From Heterohyrax brucei (Eukaryota > Chordata > Mammalia > Hyracoidea > Procaviidae), in assembly GCA_028571685.1 (NCBI GenBank), contig CM053142.1, forward strand, positions 69,837,296 through 69,901,295: 64,000 nt of DNA. Reading direction: 5' to 3'. Below, piece by piece: positions 35,201 to 45,915 of this stretch (position 1 is its first letter; each line of letters starts with the position of its first letter). The notes under the pieces were generated by a model. That model searched no databases. It had not been told where the DNA came from and saw nothing but the letters and a program-made list of their open reading frames with translations. The position numbers were made by a program, and so were the translations under genes.

Positions 35201-38200
35201 TACAAATTCCAGTGACATTTTTTAATTAGATGGAGAAACAAATCACCAACTTTGTTTGGAAAGGGAAGAAGCTCCAGATAAGAAAAGCACTACTGAAGAA
35301 GAACACACAGGGAGGCCTGTCACTACCTGACTTGAGAACCTGTTACACTGCCACAGTAGTCAGAACAGCCTAGTACTGGTACAAAAAGAGACAGATAGAT
35401 CACTGGAACAGAATGGAGACGCCAGAGATGACACCATCTTCCTATGAACAGTTGATACTCAACAAATGCCCTAAGACATTAAGCTGGGGTAAAAACAGTA
35501 TCTTCAACAAATGGTGCTGGATATCCATCTGCAATAAACTGGAACAAGACCCATATCTTCCACCTTATACAAGACCAACTCAAACTAGAAAAAAGACCTA
35601 AATATCAACTCTAAAACGATAAAGCTCATCCAAGAAAAAGCAAGAACACAATTGCAGCTTTAATACACAATGTAGACAGACTTCAAAATCTGTCAAACAA
35701 ACCACAAACAACAGAAGAGAAAATAGATAAATGGGAACTACTAAGAATCAAATAATTTTGCTCATCCAAAGACTTTATTAACAGAATTAAAAGGCCACCT
35801 ACAGAATGTGAAAAAACAGTTAGCAACTGTATGTTAGACCAACGCCTCATCCACATAACCTATAAGGTACTACAAAATATCAATAAGAAAAAGATAAATA
35901 ATCCACTTAAGCAATGGGCAAAGGAGATGGGCAGACACTTCTCTAAAGAGGAGATCCAGTCAGCCACAAAACACATGCGGACATGCTCACGATCATAAGT
36001 TATTAAAGAAATTCAAATCAAAACTGCAATGAGATACCATCTCACCCCAACAATGTTGGCCACAATCCCAAAAACACAAAACAACAAATGCTTGTTAGGC
36101 TGTGGAGAAACTGGAACTCTCCTACACTATTGGCAGGATTGCAATATGGTGCAACGTCTTTTGAAAGCAATGTGGTTCTTCCTTAAAAAGCTGGATATAG
36201 ATACACCGCTTGACCCAGTAATTCCACTGCTTGGAATATACCCTACAGAATCAAGGCCATTCACACCAACTGATACATGCACATGAATGTTTATTGCAGC
36301 ACAGTCTGCAATAACAAAAAATGGAATCAACCCAGATGCCCAACAGCAGAGGAATGGACAAGTAAACTATGGCATATATACTCAGTGTGACACTATGCAA
36401 TGATAAAGAACAATGATGATTACAGAAAACATCTCTTAACCTGGTTTCAACTGGAAGACATTATGTTGAGTGAAAGTAGTCAGCAACAAAAGGACAAATA
36501 TTTTACAAGACCCCTACGGTAAGAACTTAAAAACAGACTCATGCATAGAAGAAAAGACTCTTTGACGCTGCAAGAGTGGTGAGGGAGGAAGGGCGAGGAG
36601 GGGAGGGTTTAGGTTAGTTTATAGAAATTTGGTTGGGTAAAATCTGTGAGAGCATATATTAGAAAGAAGATAAATATTAACTGTACTTTAACATAACATG
36701 ATTACTCCTCCCATCTTAACCCAATATTGAAAGGACAGAGTAACTGGGGCGGGCCACCGGGGACCATGCTCTTCAGGGGAAATTGAGGCCAAATTGGCAC
36801 AACTAGCATTTTGCTAACAAAGCATTCTACACCCCACACTGGTGAGTGGCATCTGGGGTGTTAAAAGCTGCCAAGCTGCCATCTGAGGGTACAGCAAATG
36901 GTCCCAACTCAGCAGGAACAGATGATCACCAGTGACCAAAACGACATGAGGGGAAGACAACCCAGAAGACAGAGAGACCCATGTGAGTGGGTGAATACAT
37001 CGACTTGGGACTGGAAAAACCAGATGGTGCCCTGCCACCACCAGTGATAGTCACGATGGAGCTCACAAAGTTGAGTCTCACTTACAACACAAGAATAAAA
37101 AGGGGTACACCCTGAGATCTCCACTAAAAGACTGCAACTGATGGTTCAGGGGCTTCAGAGTTCCCCTGGGAGCATGACCCCTGGCCCTGACGCTGCCCCT
37201 GTCCATAAACCCTAATGGAGGTCAACTCTCAGACACGAATGGATTGGTCGTGGTGATAGAGTGACCATATCATGTGTGCACTTTATGGTTCTATGCATTC
37301 ATAGGATGTCATCCTGCTGACCTCTTACTGGAGGTGGGGGAGTGAGTGGAGAGGAGGGGATAGGAGACTGTTGGGAGGATAAGACATGTATGGAGCAGAG
37401 AGGAATAGTGTGCTGTCAGCAGGCAGGGAGAGCAGCGGGAGCTGTGTACTGGTGGGCATGCAAATTTATATGGGAATGTACACTTTCACTCAATCACAAT
37501 AATAATAATAATTAAAATATTTTGCATACCACTTGGGTAAGTGGGGCCTGGAGTCTTAAATGCTAGCAAGGTGCCATCTAAGTAGCATCAGTGGTTTGGT
37601 TTCAATCCATTTGCACCAGAGGTAAATGGAGGACATCAAGGATGGGAGGAAAATATGAGCCCACCAGTTGGAAGGGATCACATGAGCCTGAGTCTATTTG
37701 AGTACGGGACCAGAAGAACTACAATGGTGCCTGGCCACCACCAATGACTGCCTGGATGGATACATGGTATGGAGCCCTGGACATAACAGGAGAAGGATTA
37801 GAGGGCAGAACTAGAACTCTACCAAATGACCACACTTAATAGTTTGTTAGTCTGGATCCCTGGAAACGTGAACCATGGACTTTCTAACCCCATACTGTTC
37901 CCAGCACTTAAGTCTGCTCTCCAAAGATTAAACTGGACTATACAAAACATGGAGTGAGCCTGGCAATGAACAAACTTTTAAACTTAAAAATGTACACAAG
38001 GCTGTCCATTGCTGGAGGTGAGAGGACAGGGTATGGGGGACAGATCTTCCTCAAATGGACATGGGAAGTTCTGAACGAAAGGGGAGGAGTGTACTGTCAT
38101 GGGAGGTGGGGAGAGGGAGCAGTCAGAGGAGAATAACAGTGATAGTTTCAGGTGTTATACGGCAAATTGATACAGATTGTAAAGACGTACTAAAATCACA

Positions 38201-39324
38201 ATAAAATTAATTTAAATAAATAAAGAAAGAAAACCAAGGGTAAAGTGTACATTGCATAACAACAAATCTCTTGCAGCAGTGCTGGAAATAGCAAGTGTCC
38301 TATTGAAAGAAGATAGCCAACCACACAGCCTTGAATATGTGTCACTCTTTTCAGTCTTGGCAATAATCCCATCTGCTGCATCAGGCTCCTGAAACGGCTC
38401 ACTATGACTCTTCTGAGTCTCTCACTCCACAGTTTTGATTCTGTCATGGACTGAACTGTATCCCTCAAAAAATGTGTGTAGCCTTTTGGCTGGGCCATCA
38501 TTCCCAGTATTTTCGGACTGTCCTCCATTTTGTGATTTTCCTATGCTATAAATCCTAATCTCTGCCTGTGGTTAACAGAGTAGATTATGTTAGACAAGAT
38601 TAGAGTAGGTTTGTAACACTCTTCCTCAGGTCACCTCCCAGCTGCACTGTAAAGGGAGTTTCCCTGGACTGTGCCTTGCACCACCATTCATCCTTTCATC
38701 CTACAAAGAGTGAAGTAAGCAAAGAGTTGGGAACCTCATACCATCAAAAAAGTAGCACCGGGAGTACAGCACATCCTTCAGAACTGAGGTTCCTGTGTCA
38801 AAATGCTCTCTTACCAAAGACAGATGCCAATACAAGGACTTTCTTCCAGAGCTGACAAACAGGAAAAGGCTTCCCCTGGAGTAGACACCCTGAATTCAGA
38901 CCTGGAACCTGCTGGACTGTGTAAGAATAAACTTTTCTTTTTTCAAGCCAATAACTTGTGATACTTCTGTTACAGCAGTACCAAGTGACTAAAACAGACC
39001 CAAAATTTTTTCCATACTGGTTATCATTCCAGATCACCCAAAAACTCTAAAAACTTTGGATCTATCCCAATTTAACTTCACTGGCCATGACACAATTAAT
39101 TTAAATCAGTTAGAAGCTTTGCTTCTTACAGTATTTCTGATAGTCACTTCATTTTTCCCAACTCCAGTCAACCAACCACCTCAGCTGGATTCGTTTCCCA
39201 AGCATCCTGAAACACCACTCTAGATACTGATGTCCTGGAATGTAATTAAAAGTTTGTTTTTTTGTTTTTTTTTAAATTACTTCCACTACACAGAGCAAAA
39301 ATGTCTATCTCCAATTTCTTTAAA

Positions 39325-39394
<70 letters not shown>

Positions 39395-42300
39395 ATTCCA
39401 TAGGGCTGACCCAAATAAATCTCCCAACAGGCTTCCCAATTTTGCCTTGAGACCAGAAAAACTGGATGGTGTGTGGCTACAATTATTGGACATTTTGATC
39501 AAAAATTCTACATAAGAATTCCGATGAAAAGTGGGGAAATGTAAAACAGAATTTCCAGTTCTCACGGAATCCAGACTTTATGGAGCCATAGAGTCTAGGT
39601 GAAGCCTTAAAACTGAAACCAGAGTCCAGAGAAGCGCCATTTTCAAACAACAGGAGGGACTGAAGTAGGCAGTCAGGACTAATTCTTTACTTGTTTTTCT
39701 TAAAACTCCTGGCTTCCTAACACTAGCTGGCTCAGGCAGGAAATCACACACAACTAACAGGAGCCACTAACATAAAACCTTCGTAGCCTTTGCAGCCTCC
39801 TTCTTAAGATCATCAAACAAGTGGAGGTACCAGTTCAATGACCACTGCTCAGGTGACACACAAGAGCCTCTAGAGCCCAGTTCCTGAGGCCTGGACCCCT
39901 GAGGCTGACCCTGGATGGATGCCCCCCAACTGTCCACATTGTTTCTCCCCTCACACCTACCCCTGCAGCTGCACAGACTCTCTCTCCCATTAAAAACTTT
40001 GAGCTTGCCTGACAAAGGCAGACAGGCTCTGAGGACAAGAACTCCCCCTGTCCCTCTGCAATGCCAGCTTGCAAATAAACTTTGATTATTTTACCCAAAT
40101 TCCTGTCTCAGAGACTGGCTTTGTGGCAGGTAGCATGAACCCGGAGTTTGTCTAGTAACAAAACTATTGCCCTGAGATAATCTTTAAAATGTAAACCAAA
40201 AATATTCCCTCAAGTATTTTTAAAATCAAACAATTTAGCTTAACTAGTAAAGAACATCTGCCTTGAGCACTGTGCTCTTTTACGATTTATCTATACTGGA
40301 TCAAATTGAGAACAACTCAAAAGATTAGATAGGAAACTTAGCAGACAGTGAGTTTATGTTAACAGAGGAGGAATAACTGAGAAAAGGAGGGTGAGAACAG
40401 TTGCACAACCTGAAGAATGTAATCAGTGTCACTCAATTGTACATGCAGGAACTGGTGAATTGGTGTATGTTCTGCTGTGTATATACTTAATAACAAAATT
40501 AATTATTTTAAAAAAACAAAGAAGAAGCCTCTCAATAAGGACTTTAATTGATTCTCATACAATAATTATGGAAAAATGAATGTTGACAAAATATTTGCTG
40601 ATACTAAAGTAGCACAATGAATCGTGTTAGTAATAATGGGATGGTAGATAGCTAAAAGAAAAATTTTTATCATTTAGGAATGCACAGTCAAATAGTATTT
40701 GTTGTCGAAAAACAGGCTATCTGGAACAGCTTTCAAGTATTCCAATTTAAAAATAAAAATGCTGATGGGTAAATAAACCAGTTTAACAAAATACAGGGAT
40801 AGCAGAGTTAAGTGAGGGATACTTGTTGCCACTGAGTAGTTTCTGACTCATGGTTACATTTCCTCTACTTCTGCACGTGTTTGAAAAGTTTCATTAAATT
40901 GAACCTATGCCAAAAAAAGAAAACTAAACTGTTTTCACACTGAGACAGGATTCTTGGGGAGAGAATACTACTGCTGTCTCCTAGTGGACATCTTCTAAAT
41001 GACTTGTTCATAGCCATAAAACCACTGCCCTCAGAAAGAGCTGTTCTCCAAAACTCAGTCAGAAGAGCTTGACTCCAAACAATTTTAGTTTACGACATGT
41101 TTCTCTGACTAGTGATCAATCTCTCCTTGTGTCAAAGATAACAAAGAAGGGAAAGAAGAGAATATCACCATTTGTCCAAAAATGCAAGGATGACCATGCT
41201 CCCAATCCCAGACTCACCATGCTGAGAGGACGAAGATGACTTCTCCAGCATGGATTTGTAGAGGTTGCGGAAGGACCAGCTTAGATCCTGAAAGTTGATC
41301 TCTGAGTAGGAGAACTTGAAGTCATGGTTGGTGTTGTAGAGGGGAGGAGGGCCCTCAGCATTCTCTCGGCCCGGAGCCCCTACTGCCACCGTTCCACCAT
41401 CCACAGATCCTGTACCCTACAAAAAGAGGTAAGAAACACCTGATGTAGAGTCAGGGGTCTGGGGACCGCACTCTCAGGGGACATTCAGACTAATTTGCAT
41501 ATTCAAGGGTTTTTTTTTAATTATTTCTTCATGAACAAAAAAAAATTCTATACACCACTTGGGTGAGTGGTATCTGGGGTCTTAAAAGCTGGCAAGCTGC
41601 TATCTAAGTTGGATCAACTGGTCCCAATCTGGACCAGAGGTAAATGGAGGAGATCAAGAACTAAAGGAAAATGTCAGCCCCCTACAGATAGAAGGGGCCA
41701 CATGAGCTAGTGTCTGCTTCAGCATGGGACCTGAAGAACTAGATGGTGTCCGGCTACCACCAATGACTGCCCAGATGGGGCGCACAGCATGGAGCCCCTG
41801 ACATATAGTGGGAGAAGGACTGGAGGACAGAACTAGAATTCTACCAAATGACTACATTTGATGGTCTGTCTGGGGGTGCCCCAGGAAGTTTGAGTGCCCC
41901 CAGGCACTCAAACCCCAAATCACATACAGCACCTAGCCAGACCTCCAGACAAAGACTGAACCAGACTATGCAAAACATAAGAGTGAGGGTGGTAATGAAC
42001 AACCTTTGGACTTAAATATGTCCACAGTACAATCCAAGAAGCCCATCACTGGAGGCGAGAAGACAGGGTGAGGAGGGCCAGATCCTGGTCACACCAGCAC
42101 AGGACATTCTGGATGAGAAGGGGGAATGTGCTGTCCCAAGGGTAGAGGTGGGGATGGGGAACCAGCCAGAGAAAATTGCAGTGAAAGTTCTGCGTGTTGT
42201 GTGGCAAACTGATATAGAATGTAAACTTGTATTCAAACCACAGTCAAATTTACTTTAAAAAAGAAAAGACCTGATGTATGTCTACCAGAGGGACCAACAC

Positions 42301-45300
42301 AACCCTTCACTGGTCACCAAGCTCTCCTGCCTGTCCTCTTCACAGTCTCCTTTTACCTTTTCAATGATCTAGCGTTATTTTCTTATCTTGATCTAGCCTC
42401 TTTCTCTCATCACTGTCTAGCTCTTCTTTATATGCCCCTTCCCTAAGCTCATTCATACCCTTCATTCCCTTCTCATAAGTTTTCAGCAACCATCTTTCTT
42501 TTTTACTACTTTTTTTTTTCTGATCCTTCTCAAAGTTCCATTAAGCCATTCTCTCTCACCTTTCAATTTCTCTCCTTTGGCTTACCCTTCTTTCCTAATT
42601 TATCTGCCTAACATATTCACAGATAATAAATAAATGTCAACAGTGAGATATATGAATCTATTCAACCACCAACCCAACCATCCATCTTTAGGCCATCTCT
42701 GCTTCCTACCTGGCTGTAGCTGGCGACAGATGTGGGGCTCTGAAGTGACATCTGAGGATTCCCCTCAGGAGGCAGTGAGACTTCTCCACTCCCTGGAACA
42801 CCTCCCCGTGGGCTCTTGCTGGCCTCCTGTTCTGGTGAGTCTTGGGAGAGCTGAGGGTTGTGAAGGAAGAGATCTTAAGCAGAGACTAAATATCCTTCCA
42901 ATATCTATGGTTTTACTTGTGCTAGTATTCTTTCTTCATCCAAAATAGAGGAAAGGACTGAAAATACAGGAAAGTAGGTAAAAGAAGCAACGAGCTCAGA
43001 AATGGCATCCTCCCATGAAGTGGACACTTACATCATCATCCGGAGGATGTCTTCTCTTTCGGGAGATGTCCGGGCAGGTGTCGATTGTCCAATAAGAGCC
43101 CTGGAAGGACAGCCCATATCCACAAAATCATTACATATGGAAGTGACTGCTTTGCAAAAGTCTCACATAAAATAAGTCATGTTAAGAAAAATGACTAAGA
43201 TTTGCACACTCCCCAGGGTAACGGCTATTGCTGAAGACAGAATTTGTCTTAAACGCTCGCTGAGTGTGACAGAGGTACTCTGTGGCCCATGCAGGCCTCA
43301 GTGGCTCTGGTGGGGCTGAAGAGTAGTATCTAACTCAAAGAGCTAGAAAAGTTCAGATGACACCCTTCTCTTCCTTTGTGCCCTAAGGAATGACCCTTTT
43401 GGACTTTAGCATTCACATCAATCAAATGGAGACAATGATCCATCTCTTCTCCCTTCCAATGGTTCTGAGGCAAAAATCACGAGAATTCTGGAAAGTAAAA
43501 TTTCTACAAAGGTTATCAAGTCCATCTCTCTACACCTAGAAACAGTGCCACACAAGAAAAGGGGGGCATCAAAGTCAATCTTATCATAACTAATTCTATT
43601 AAAAAAAAAGGATTTCAATGTACCTTAGTCACTCATTCTAGCAGGCACCCACAAGTCTGACAACCAACATCTTCCCTTAAAAAAAAAAAAAAAGGCTACT
43701 TCTCTCATTAACATGGTTTCTTCTTCTGAGTAATTAAAAGCCAACTCTTGGCTGTGAACTACGTCTCCCCTTTTTTGCTCCCTCTTTCAATACTTGCAGC
43801 AGCCTCTCACCTTCCCAGGGTCATCTCGAGGTCTGGGTACCTTCCGGAAACATTTGTTGAGGGAAAGGTTGTGCCGAATTGAATTCTGGAGAAGCAGAGA
43901 ATGGAAGTTAGAGCTAAGCATTGTGCAAAGCAGAAAATTTTCCAGTAGGACAAAAAACATCCAGAGAGTCAAAAAATATACTACACAATAAAGTTTAAGT
44001 ATCAGGGTAAACTGAGCATCTCTTAACTATATTGATGGAGGAGCTTATCTATCAGACTGTATTATGGATTAAACTGTGTTCCCCAAAAATATGTATCGTA
44101 AATCCTGACCTCTATGCCTGTGATTACAATCTCAATAAGGAATGTGATCTCTTTTCAGTGTTAATGATGTAGGATTAGTGTAGGGTGTATCTTCAGTCCA
44201 ATATTTTTTTATATACAAACAAATTAAACAAGCCAACAGAGCCGGCAGAAGAGAGATGCCAAATCACACAAAGATGGCCCAGGAGCAGAACTCAAAAGAG
44301 ACATTTAAGGACCTTCCTCCATAGCTGAAAAAAAAGAAAAAGCCATCCCCCAGAACTGGCACCCTAAATTCAGACTTCCAGCCTCCTAAACCATGAGAAA
44401 ATAAATTTGTTTGTTAAAGCCACCCACTTGTGAGATGTCTGTTACAGCAGCTCTAGATAACTATGACAGATGGCAAGAGCAACCAAAGAAGAAAAATGCA
44501 GAAATTAAATTGGTGAGAGCTAACTGCTATGGATTTGATTACAAGGTACTTCTGTAAAGCTGATGACACTGTTTTTCAACCTTTCCACCCAACAACAGGT
44601 AAATAAATGTCTCAAAATCACATCTCACAGTTCTCCTACCTTTGGCAAGAAAGAATAATGTTTTTAAACTGCTTATAAGTTACAAGGGAAACAAAGGCAC
44701 AGATCACCTTTGTTGTCTCCACAGCTCACAGAATGGTCACAATTGGAGGAAGAAAATATTCTTATATATATGTATGGATTGTGGTGGCTGGTAGAGGCAT
44801 AGCTACAAAAGAAATTCTGAATGGTCTGAAGAGCTGAATGCTCATCACTCGGTTTGTATGTCAACTGGTGAATTATAGAATGAGAGAACTACATTAAATC
44901 CCCAATCCTACTCAACAACTGGCCATTAAGTTGCTGCTTTAAAAAACAGAGAACATTAGTCTTCCTTCCTTGCTGAAAGAAGAGCCCCCTTCTTCCTTCC
45001 CTTGAAGCCCAACGACTTATCCTATCATTACTTGCATGGTGGATCAGCTGTTAGTAAAGAACCTAATTATATACTGTTTTCAGAAGATGATGACTATGTG
45101 TAACAAGGCTATGCCAAGCTGACGAGATTCCTACCTTTAGACAGGAGAAAGCAACGTCATGCCTTGCACAGTAACTTGAACACAGCAGAGTCACAATAAG
45201 TATTTGTGAACTACATGAATATCCTTTTTGATAAATTAGAAGACAAGAATGAGAGCTGATGAGCAATAGTACCCTGCCATCCCCGTAACTACACTAAGTG

Positions 45301-45915
45301 GCTTAGTGTCACCCGGGCTTCCTTGACACAGTTTACGAAGAAAAAAAGGTAGGACATGAGAGAAACAAGATTTTTAAGTCCACCCATTTTTGAGACAGGT
45401 CAAGGTGAACAGACTAAGTTACAGGAAGAAATTAAGTAGAGAAAATGGTTGTTGAACACTAAAAATAATCCCAGGTTATGAAGTATTTCTGTTAGAATAA
45501 ACCTTCCTTTGTTAAAGCCATCCACTCTGTGGTATTTCTGTTAGAGCAGCACTAGCTGCCTAAAAGCACGAGGTAATCATACCTTCCAGCCAATGCCAGC
45601 ATTCTTGTAATAAGGGAAGTTATCACAGATCCAGCGGTAAATCTCACTGAGGGTCATCTTCTTTGCTGGAGAGGAATTGATGGCATAGGTGATGAGAGTG
45701 GCATAGCTGTATCGTGGTTTGCCATCCTGATGAACTGCTGCTTCATCTTTGCTCAGGGTAGCATTGGGATCTGTGGGTGAGCCTGGTGGGCACTTGCGGC
45801 TGCCCCCTGGAGGCCCAGCCTGGGAGGCACTCCCTAGCTTCTCAATGGTAGCTCGAAGGGTCAGCTGGGGCAGCCAGTCAATGGAGGTGAGGCTACTCTC
45901 TAGGTCAGAAGCCAT
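24488..45915 (-). CDS. FOXJ2: Forkhead box protein J2, complete gene in ten coding exons
   Basis: A nuclear forkhead transcription factor. Coding exons, 5' to 3' on the minus strand: 45915-45583, 43885-43811, 43100-43032, 42850-42710, 41416-41218, 29298-28897, 28031-27930, 26749-26540, 25957-25859, 24576-24488. All junctions are GT-AG, and the exons sum to 1719 nt, giving 572 aa plus stop (human 574). The forkhead domain spans about residues 66-149, with recognition helix [13 protein letters not shown] at 112-124 and a basic RKRRHPP nuclear signal after it. The middle is serine/proline-rich. A glutamine/proline tract (about 291-325) and a His/Pro/Gln-rich stretch follow. The C-terminus is acidic and ends DDFDWDLIT. 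The start ATG has strong context (G at -3, G at +4), 14 nt into its exon. No internal stop or frameshift is seen. Confidence 0.97.
24803..24995 (+). repeat. AfroSINE, long variant
   Basis: It contains the inserted block gatatgacggtctgcttctg before the usual gttctactctgtcctatagg. It lies in the last FOXJ2 intron. Confidence 0.8.
25165..25365 (-). repeat. AfroSINE, long variant
   Basis: A reverse copy with the ctgtaaatctttacaaaagc middle and the head ggtttgacctgctgatcctt. Confidence 0.8.
25859..25957 (-). CDS. FOXJ2: FOXJ2 coding exon 9 (about residues 511-543)
   Basis: It encodes the Pro/Tyr-rich [20 protein letters not shown] and [10 protein letters not shown]. The acceptor is CTTTGGCAG and the donor CCCAG|GTAAGAG. 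Both ends are phase 1. Confidence 0.95.
26540..26749 (-). CDS. FOXJ2: FOXJ2 coding exon 8 (about residues 441-510)
   Basis: It encodes [20 protein letters not shown] and a Ser/Pro-rich stretch ending KQESAMNQ. The acceptor is CTTGTTGCAG and the donor CCAAG|GTACTG. Both ends are phase 1. Confidence 0.95.
27013..27170 (-). repeat. AfroSINE
   Basis: A reverse copy (aaaacccactgcagtcaagt to tacgcaaagcctcc). Confidence 0.8.
27222..27526 (+). repeat. tRNA-Gly-headed SINE with an RTE-like tail
   Basis: The first 70 bases resemble tRNA-Gly(GCC): ttggtggtagaattcttgcc, then a B box GGTTTGATTCC at 27273-27283 and a tcccagctaatg acceptor-stem-like end. The 3' end (gaggttgccatgacttagag...actagcaacaac) follows the RTE 3' terminus. 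It is a different head from the AfroSINEs around it. Confidence 0.75.
27661..27788 (+). repeat. AfroSINE, 5'-truncated
   Basis: From the anticodon-region equivalent (gctattcaaaaggctggcag) to agcaatgggtttgg. Confidence 0.7.
27930..28031 (-). CDS. FOXJ2: FOXJ2 coding exon 7 (about residues 407-440)
   Basis: It encodes [20 protein letters not shown] and [13 protein letters not shown], a conserved C-terminal module likely to be helical. The acceptor is CTCCTTCAG and the donor CTCAG|GTTAGTG. Both ends are phase 1, so the exon is symmetric and could be skipped without changing frame. Confidence 0.95.
28180..28425 (+). repeat. AfroSINE, long variant with an internal A-rich insert
   Basis: Head at 28188-28235, variant middle, then an A-rich segment (caacaacaacaaaaataaag) splitting the tail, which resumes as catggggtcaccatgaatca. 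Confidence 0.6.
28450..28632 (+). repeat. AfroSINE, long variant
   Basis: B box in ggttcaagccc, middle ggtaatctgcttccaaaagg, end ggtcaccgttagtcagaatc. Confidence 0.65.
28897..29298 (-). CDS. FOXJ2: FOXJ2 coding exon 6 (residues 273-406; Gln/Pro/His-rich)
   Basis: The largest coding exon (402 nt), from [18 protein letters not shown] to PVSSAGF. It contains a CAG-type polyglutamine run (minus-strand CAGs at about 29198-29224, up to nine Gln in a row) interspersed with proline, then a His/Pro/Gln segment. The acceptor is CCCTGCAG and the donor TTTG|GTGAGTAAG. Confidence 0.96.
29198..29224 (-). repeat. FOXJ2: CAG/CTG triplet run coding for polyglutamine in FOXJ2
   Basis: Seven CTG units then CTGTTG on the plus strand, within coding exon 6. 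It encodes an uninterrupted glutamine run. Confidence 0.9.
30060..30480 (+). repeat. Older L1, 5' part of its retained 3' end
   Basis: Afrotherian L1 3' UTR (tgagggaaattagccagatg; cagggggtcatccagactag) stopping at the target duplication of the younger L1. It continues at 37524. Confidence 0.75.
30491..37513 (+). mobile_element. Full-length but broken L1, antisense in a FOXJ2 intron
   Basis: About 7.0 kb. The 5' UTR starts gggaggtggactcaagatgg. ORF1 begins at ATG 31320 and is interrupted by several stops; the stretch at 31636-31923 contains [23 protein letters not shown]2 begins at ATG 32721 with an endonuclease domain of 203 codons ([20 protein letters not shown]), then breaks. Reverse-transcriptase pieces follow: [22 protein letters not shown] at about 34495, FADDVIV at about 34803. 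The C-terminus reads [14 protein letters not shown] at about 36032, and a long 3' UTR ends in an AATAAT tail. Flanks are aaaatgttct (30481-30490) and aaaatatttt (37514-37523), a target duplication with two differences. It cannot be autonomous. Confidence 0.9.
37524..38227 (+). repeat. Older L1, continuation of its 3' UTR
   Basis: It resumes as gcataccacttgggtaagtg, exactly where 30480 leaves off in the L1 consensus as judged from the copies at 1.85 and 41.55 kb. It ends in an A/T-rich tail. Confidence 0.75.
38442..38996 (+). mobile_element. Solo LTR, MaLR-like (MLT1-type)
   Basis: TGTCATGGACTGAACTGTA to GTGACTAAAACA. It is the most complete copy of this family here. It is flanked by gattc/gaccc, a degenerate 5-bp duplication. 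No internal region, and old. Confidence 0.7.
39326..39392. repeat. (AC)n microsatellite
   Basis: About 33 uninterrupted AC units in a FOXJ2 intron. It is long enough to be length-polymorphic. Confidence 0.97.
39765..40130 (+). mobile_element. LTR-like relic, probably ERV1 class
   Basis: An aataaactttgattatttta signal and a following U5-like segment (cctgtctcagagactggctt) suggest an LTR end. The 5' boundary is uncertain. Confidence 0.4.
40140..41210. other. FOXJ2 intron, no gene or clear repeat
   Basis: AT-rich intronic sequence. The short run at about 40826-40856 resembles a SINE 3' end fragment, but too little remains to assign. Confidence 0.4.
41218..41416 (-). CDS. FOXJ2: FOXJ2 coding exon 5 (residues 207-272)
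   Basis: It encodes [20 protein letters not shown] and the conserved block [20 protein letters not shown], ending SSSQH plus one base of a split Gly codon. The acceptor is TTTTTGTAG and the donor CATG|GTGAGTC. An L1 tail begins only 31 nt upstream of this exon. Confidence 0.96.
41448..42278 (+). repeat. 5'-truncated L1 3' UTR abutting a FOXJ2 splice site
   Basis: Afrotherian L1 3' UTR inserted between copies of aagaaacacctgatgta (41431-41447) and aagaaaagacctgatgta (42261-42278, the second copy, included in this range). It fills about two thirds of the 1.3 kb intron between FOXJ2 coding exons 4 and 5, and its 5' edge is 31 nt from the exon 5 acceptor. Confidence 0.85.
42710..42850 (-). CDS. 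FOXJ2: FOXJ2 coding exon 4 (residues 160-206)
   Basis: It encodes a Ser/Pro/Gln-rich linker beginning [17 protein letters not shown] and ending SVASYSQ, with no folded domain recognised. The acceptor is CCCTCAG and the donor CAG|GTAGG. The following intron holds a 5'-truncated L1. Confidence 0.95.
43032..43100 (-). CDS. FOXJ2: FOXJ2 coding exon 3 (residues 137-159)
   Basis: A 69-nt exon encoding [20 protein letters not shown] and three Asp: the end of the forkhead wing and the basic nuclear-localisation patch. The acceptor is CTTCCAG and the donor GAT|GTAAGTG. Confidence 0.96.
43811..43885 (-). CDS. FOXJ2: FOXJ2 coding exon 2 (residues 112-136)
   Basis: A 75-nt exon carrying the DNA-recognition helix ([19 protein letters not shown]) and ending DDPGK. 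The acceptor is CTTCTCCAG and the donor AAG|GTGAGAG. Both introns are in phase 0. Confidence 0.96.
44058..44468 (+). mobile_element. Solo LTR, MaLR-like (MLT1-type)
   Basis: TGTATTATGGATTAAACTG to TAACTATGACA, with an aataaatttgtttgttaaag signal block. Same family as 38442. It lies in a FOXJ2 intron and is an old relic. Confidence 0.65.
45485..45572 (+). mobile_element. 3' fragment of a MaLR-like LTR
   Basis: Only the terminal block (gttaaagccatccactctgt to ctgcctaaaagca) is present. It ends 11 bases from the splice donor of the first FOXJ2 coding exon. Confidence 0.6.
45583..45915 (-). CDS. FOXJ2: FOXJ2 first coding exon (residues 1-111)
   Basis: It encodes the N-terminus ([20 protein letters not shown]...) and the first half of the forkhead domain through GIGWK. 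The exon itself starts at 45929 after acceptor CTTCCCTGCAG, and the donor AAG|GTATG follows 45583. The intron is in phase 0. Confidence 0.97.

Noticed and set aside
30491-37513. Possibility that the full-length L1 is active.
   Set aside because: Both ORFs are interrupted many times (for example ORF2 stops after 203 codons), and the target duplications have diverged.
39320-39565. Frames encoding HTHTHT or CVCVCV runs.
   Set aside because: Translation of the (AC)n microsatellite.
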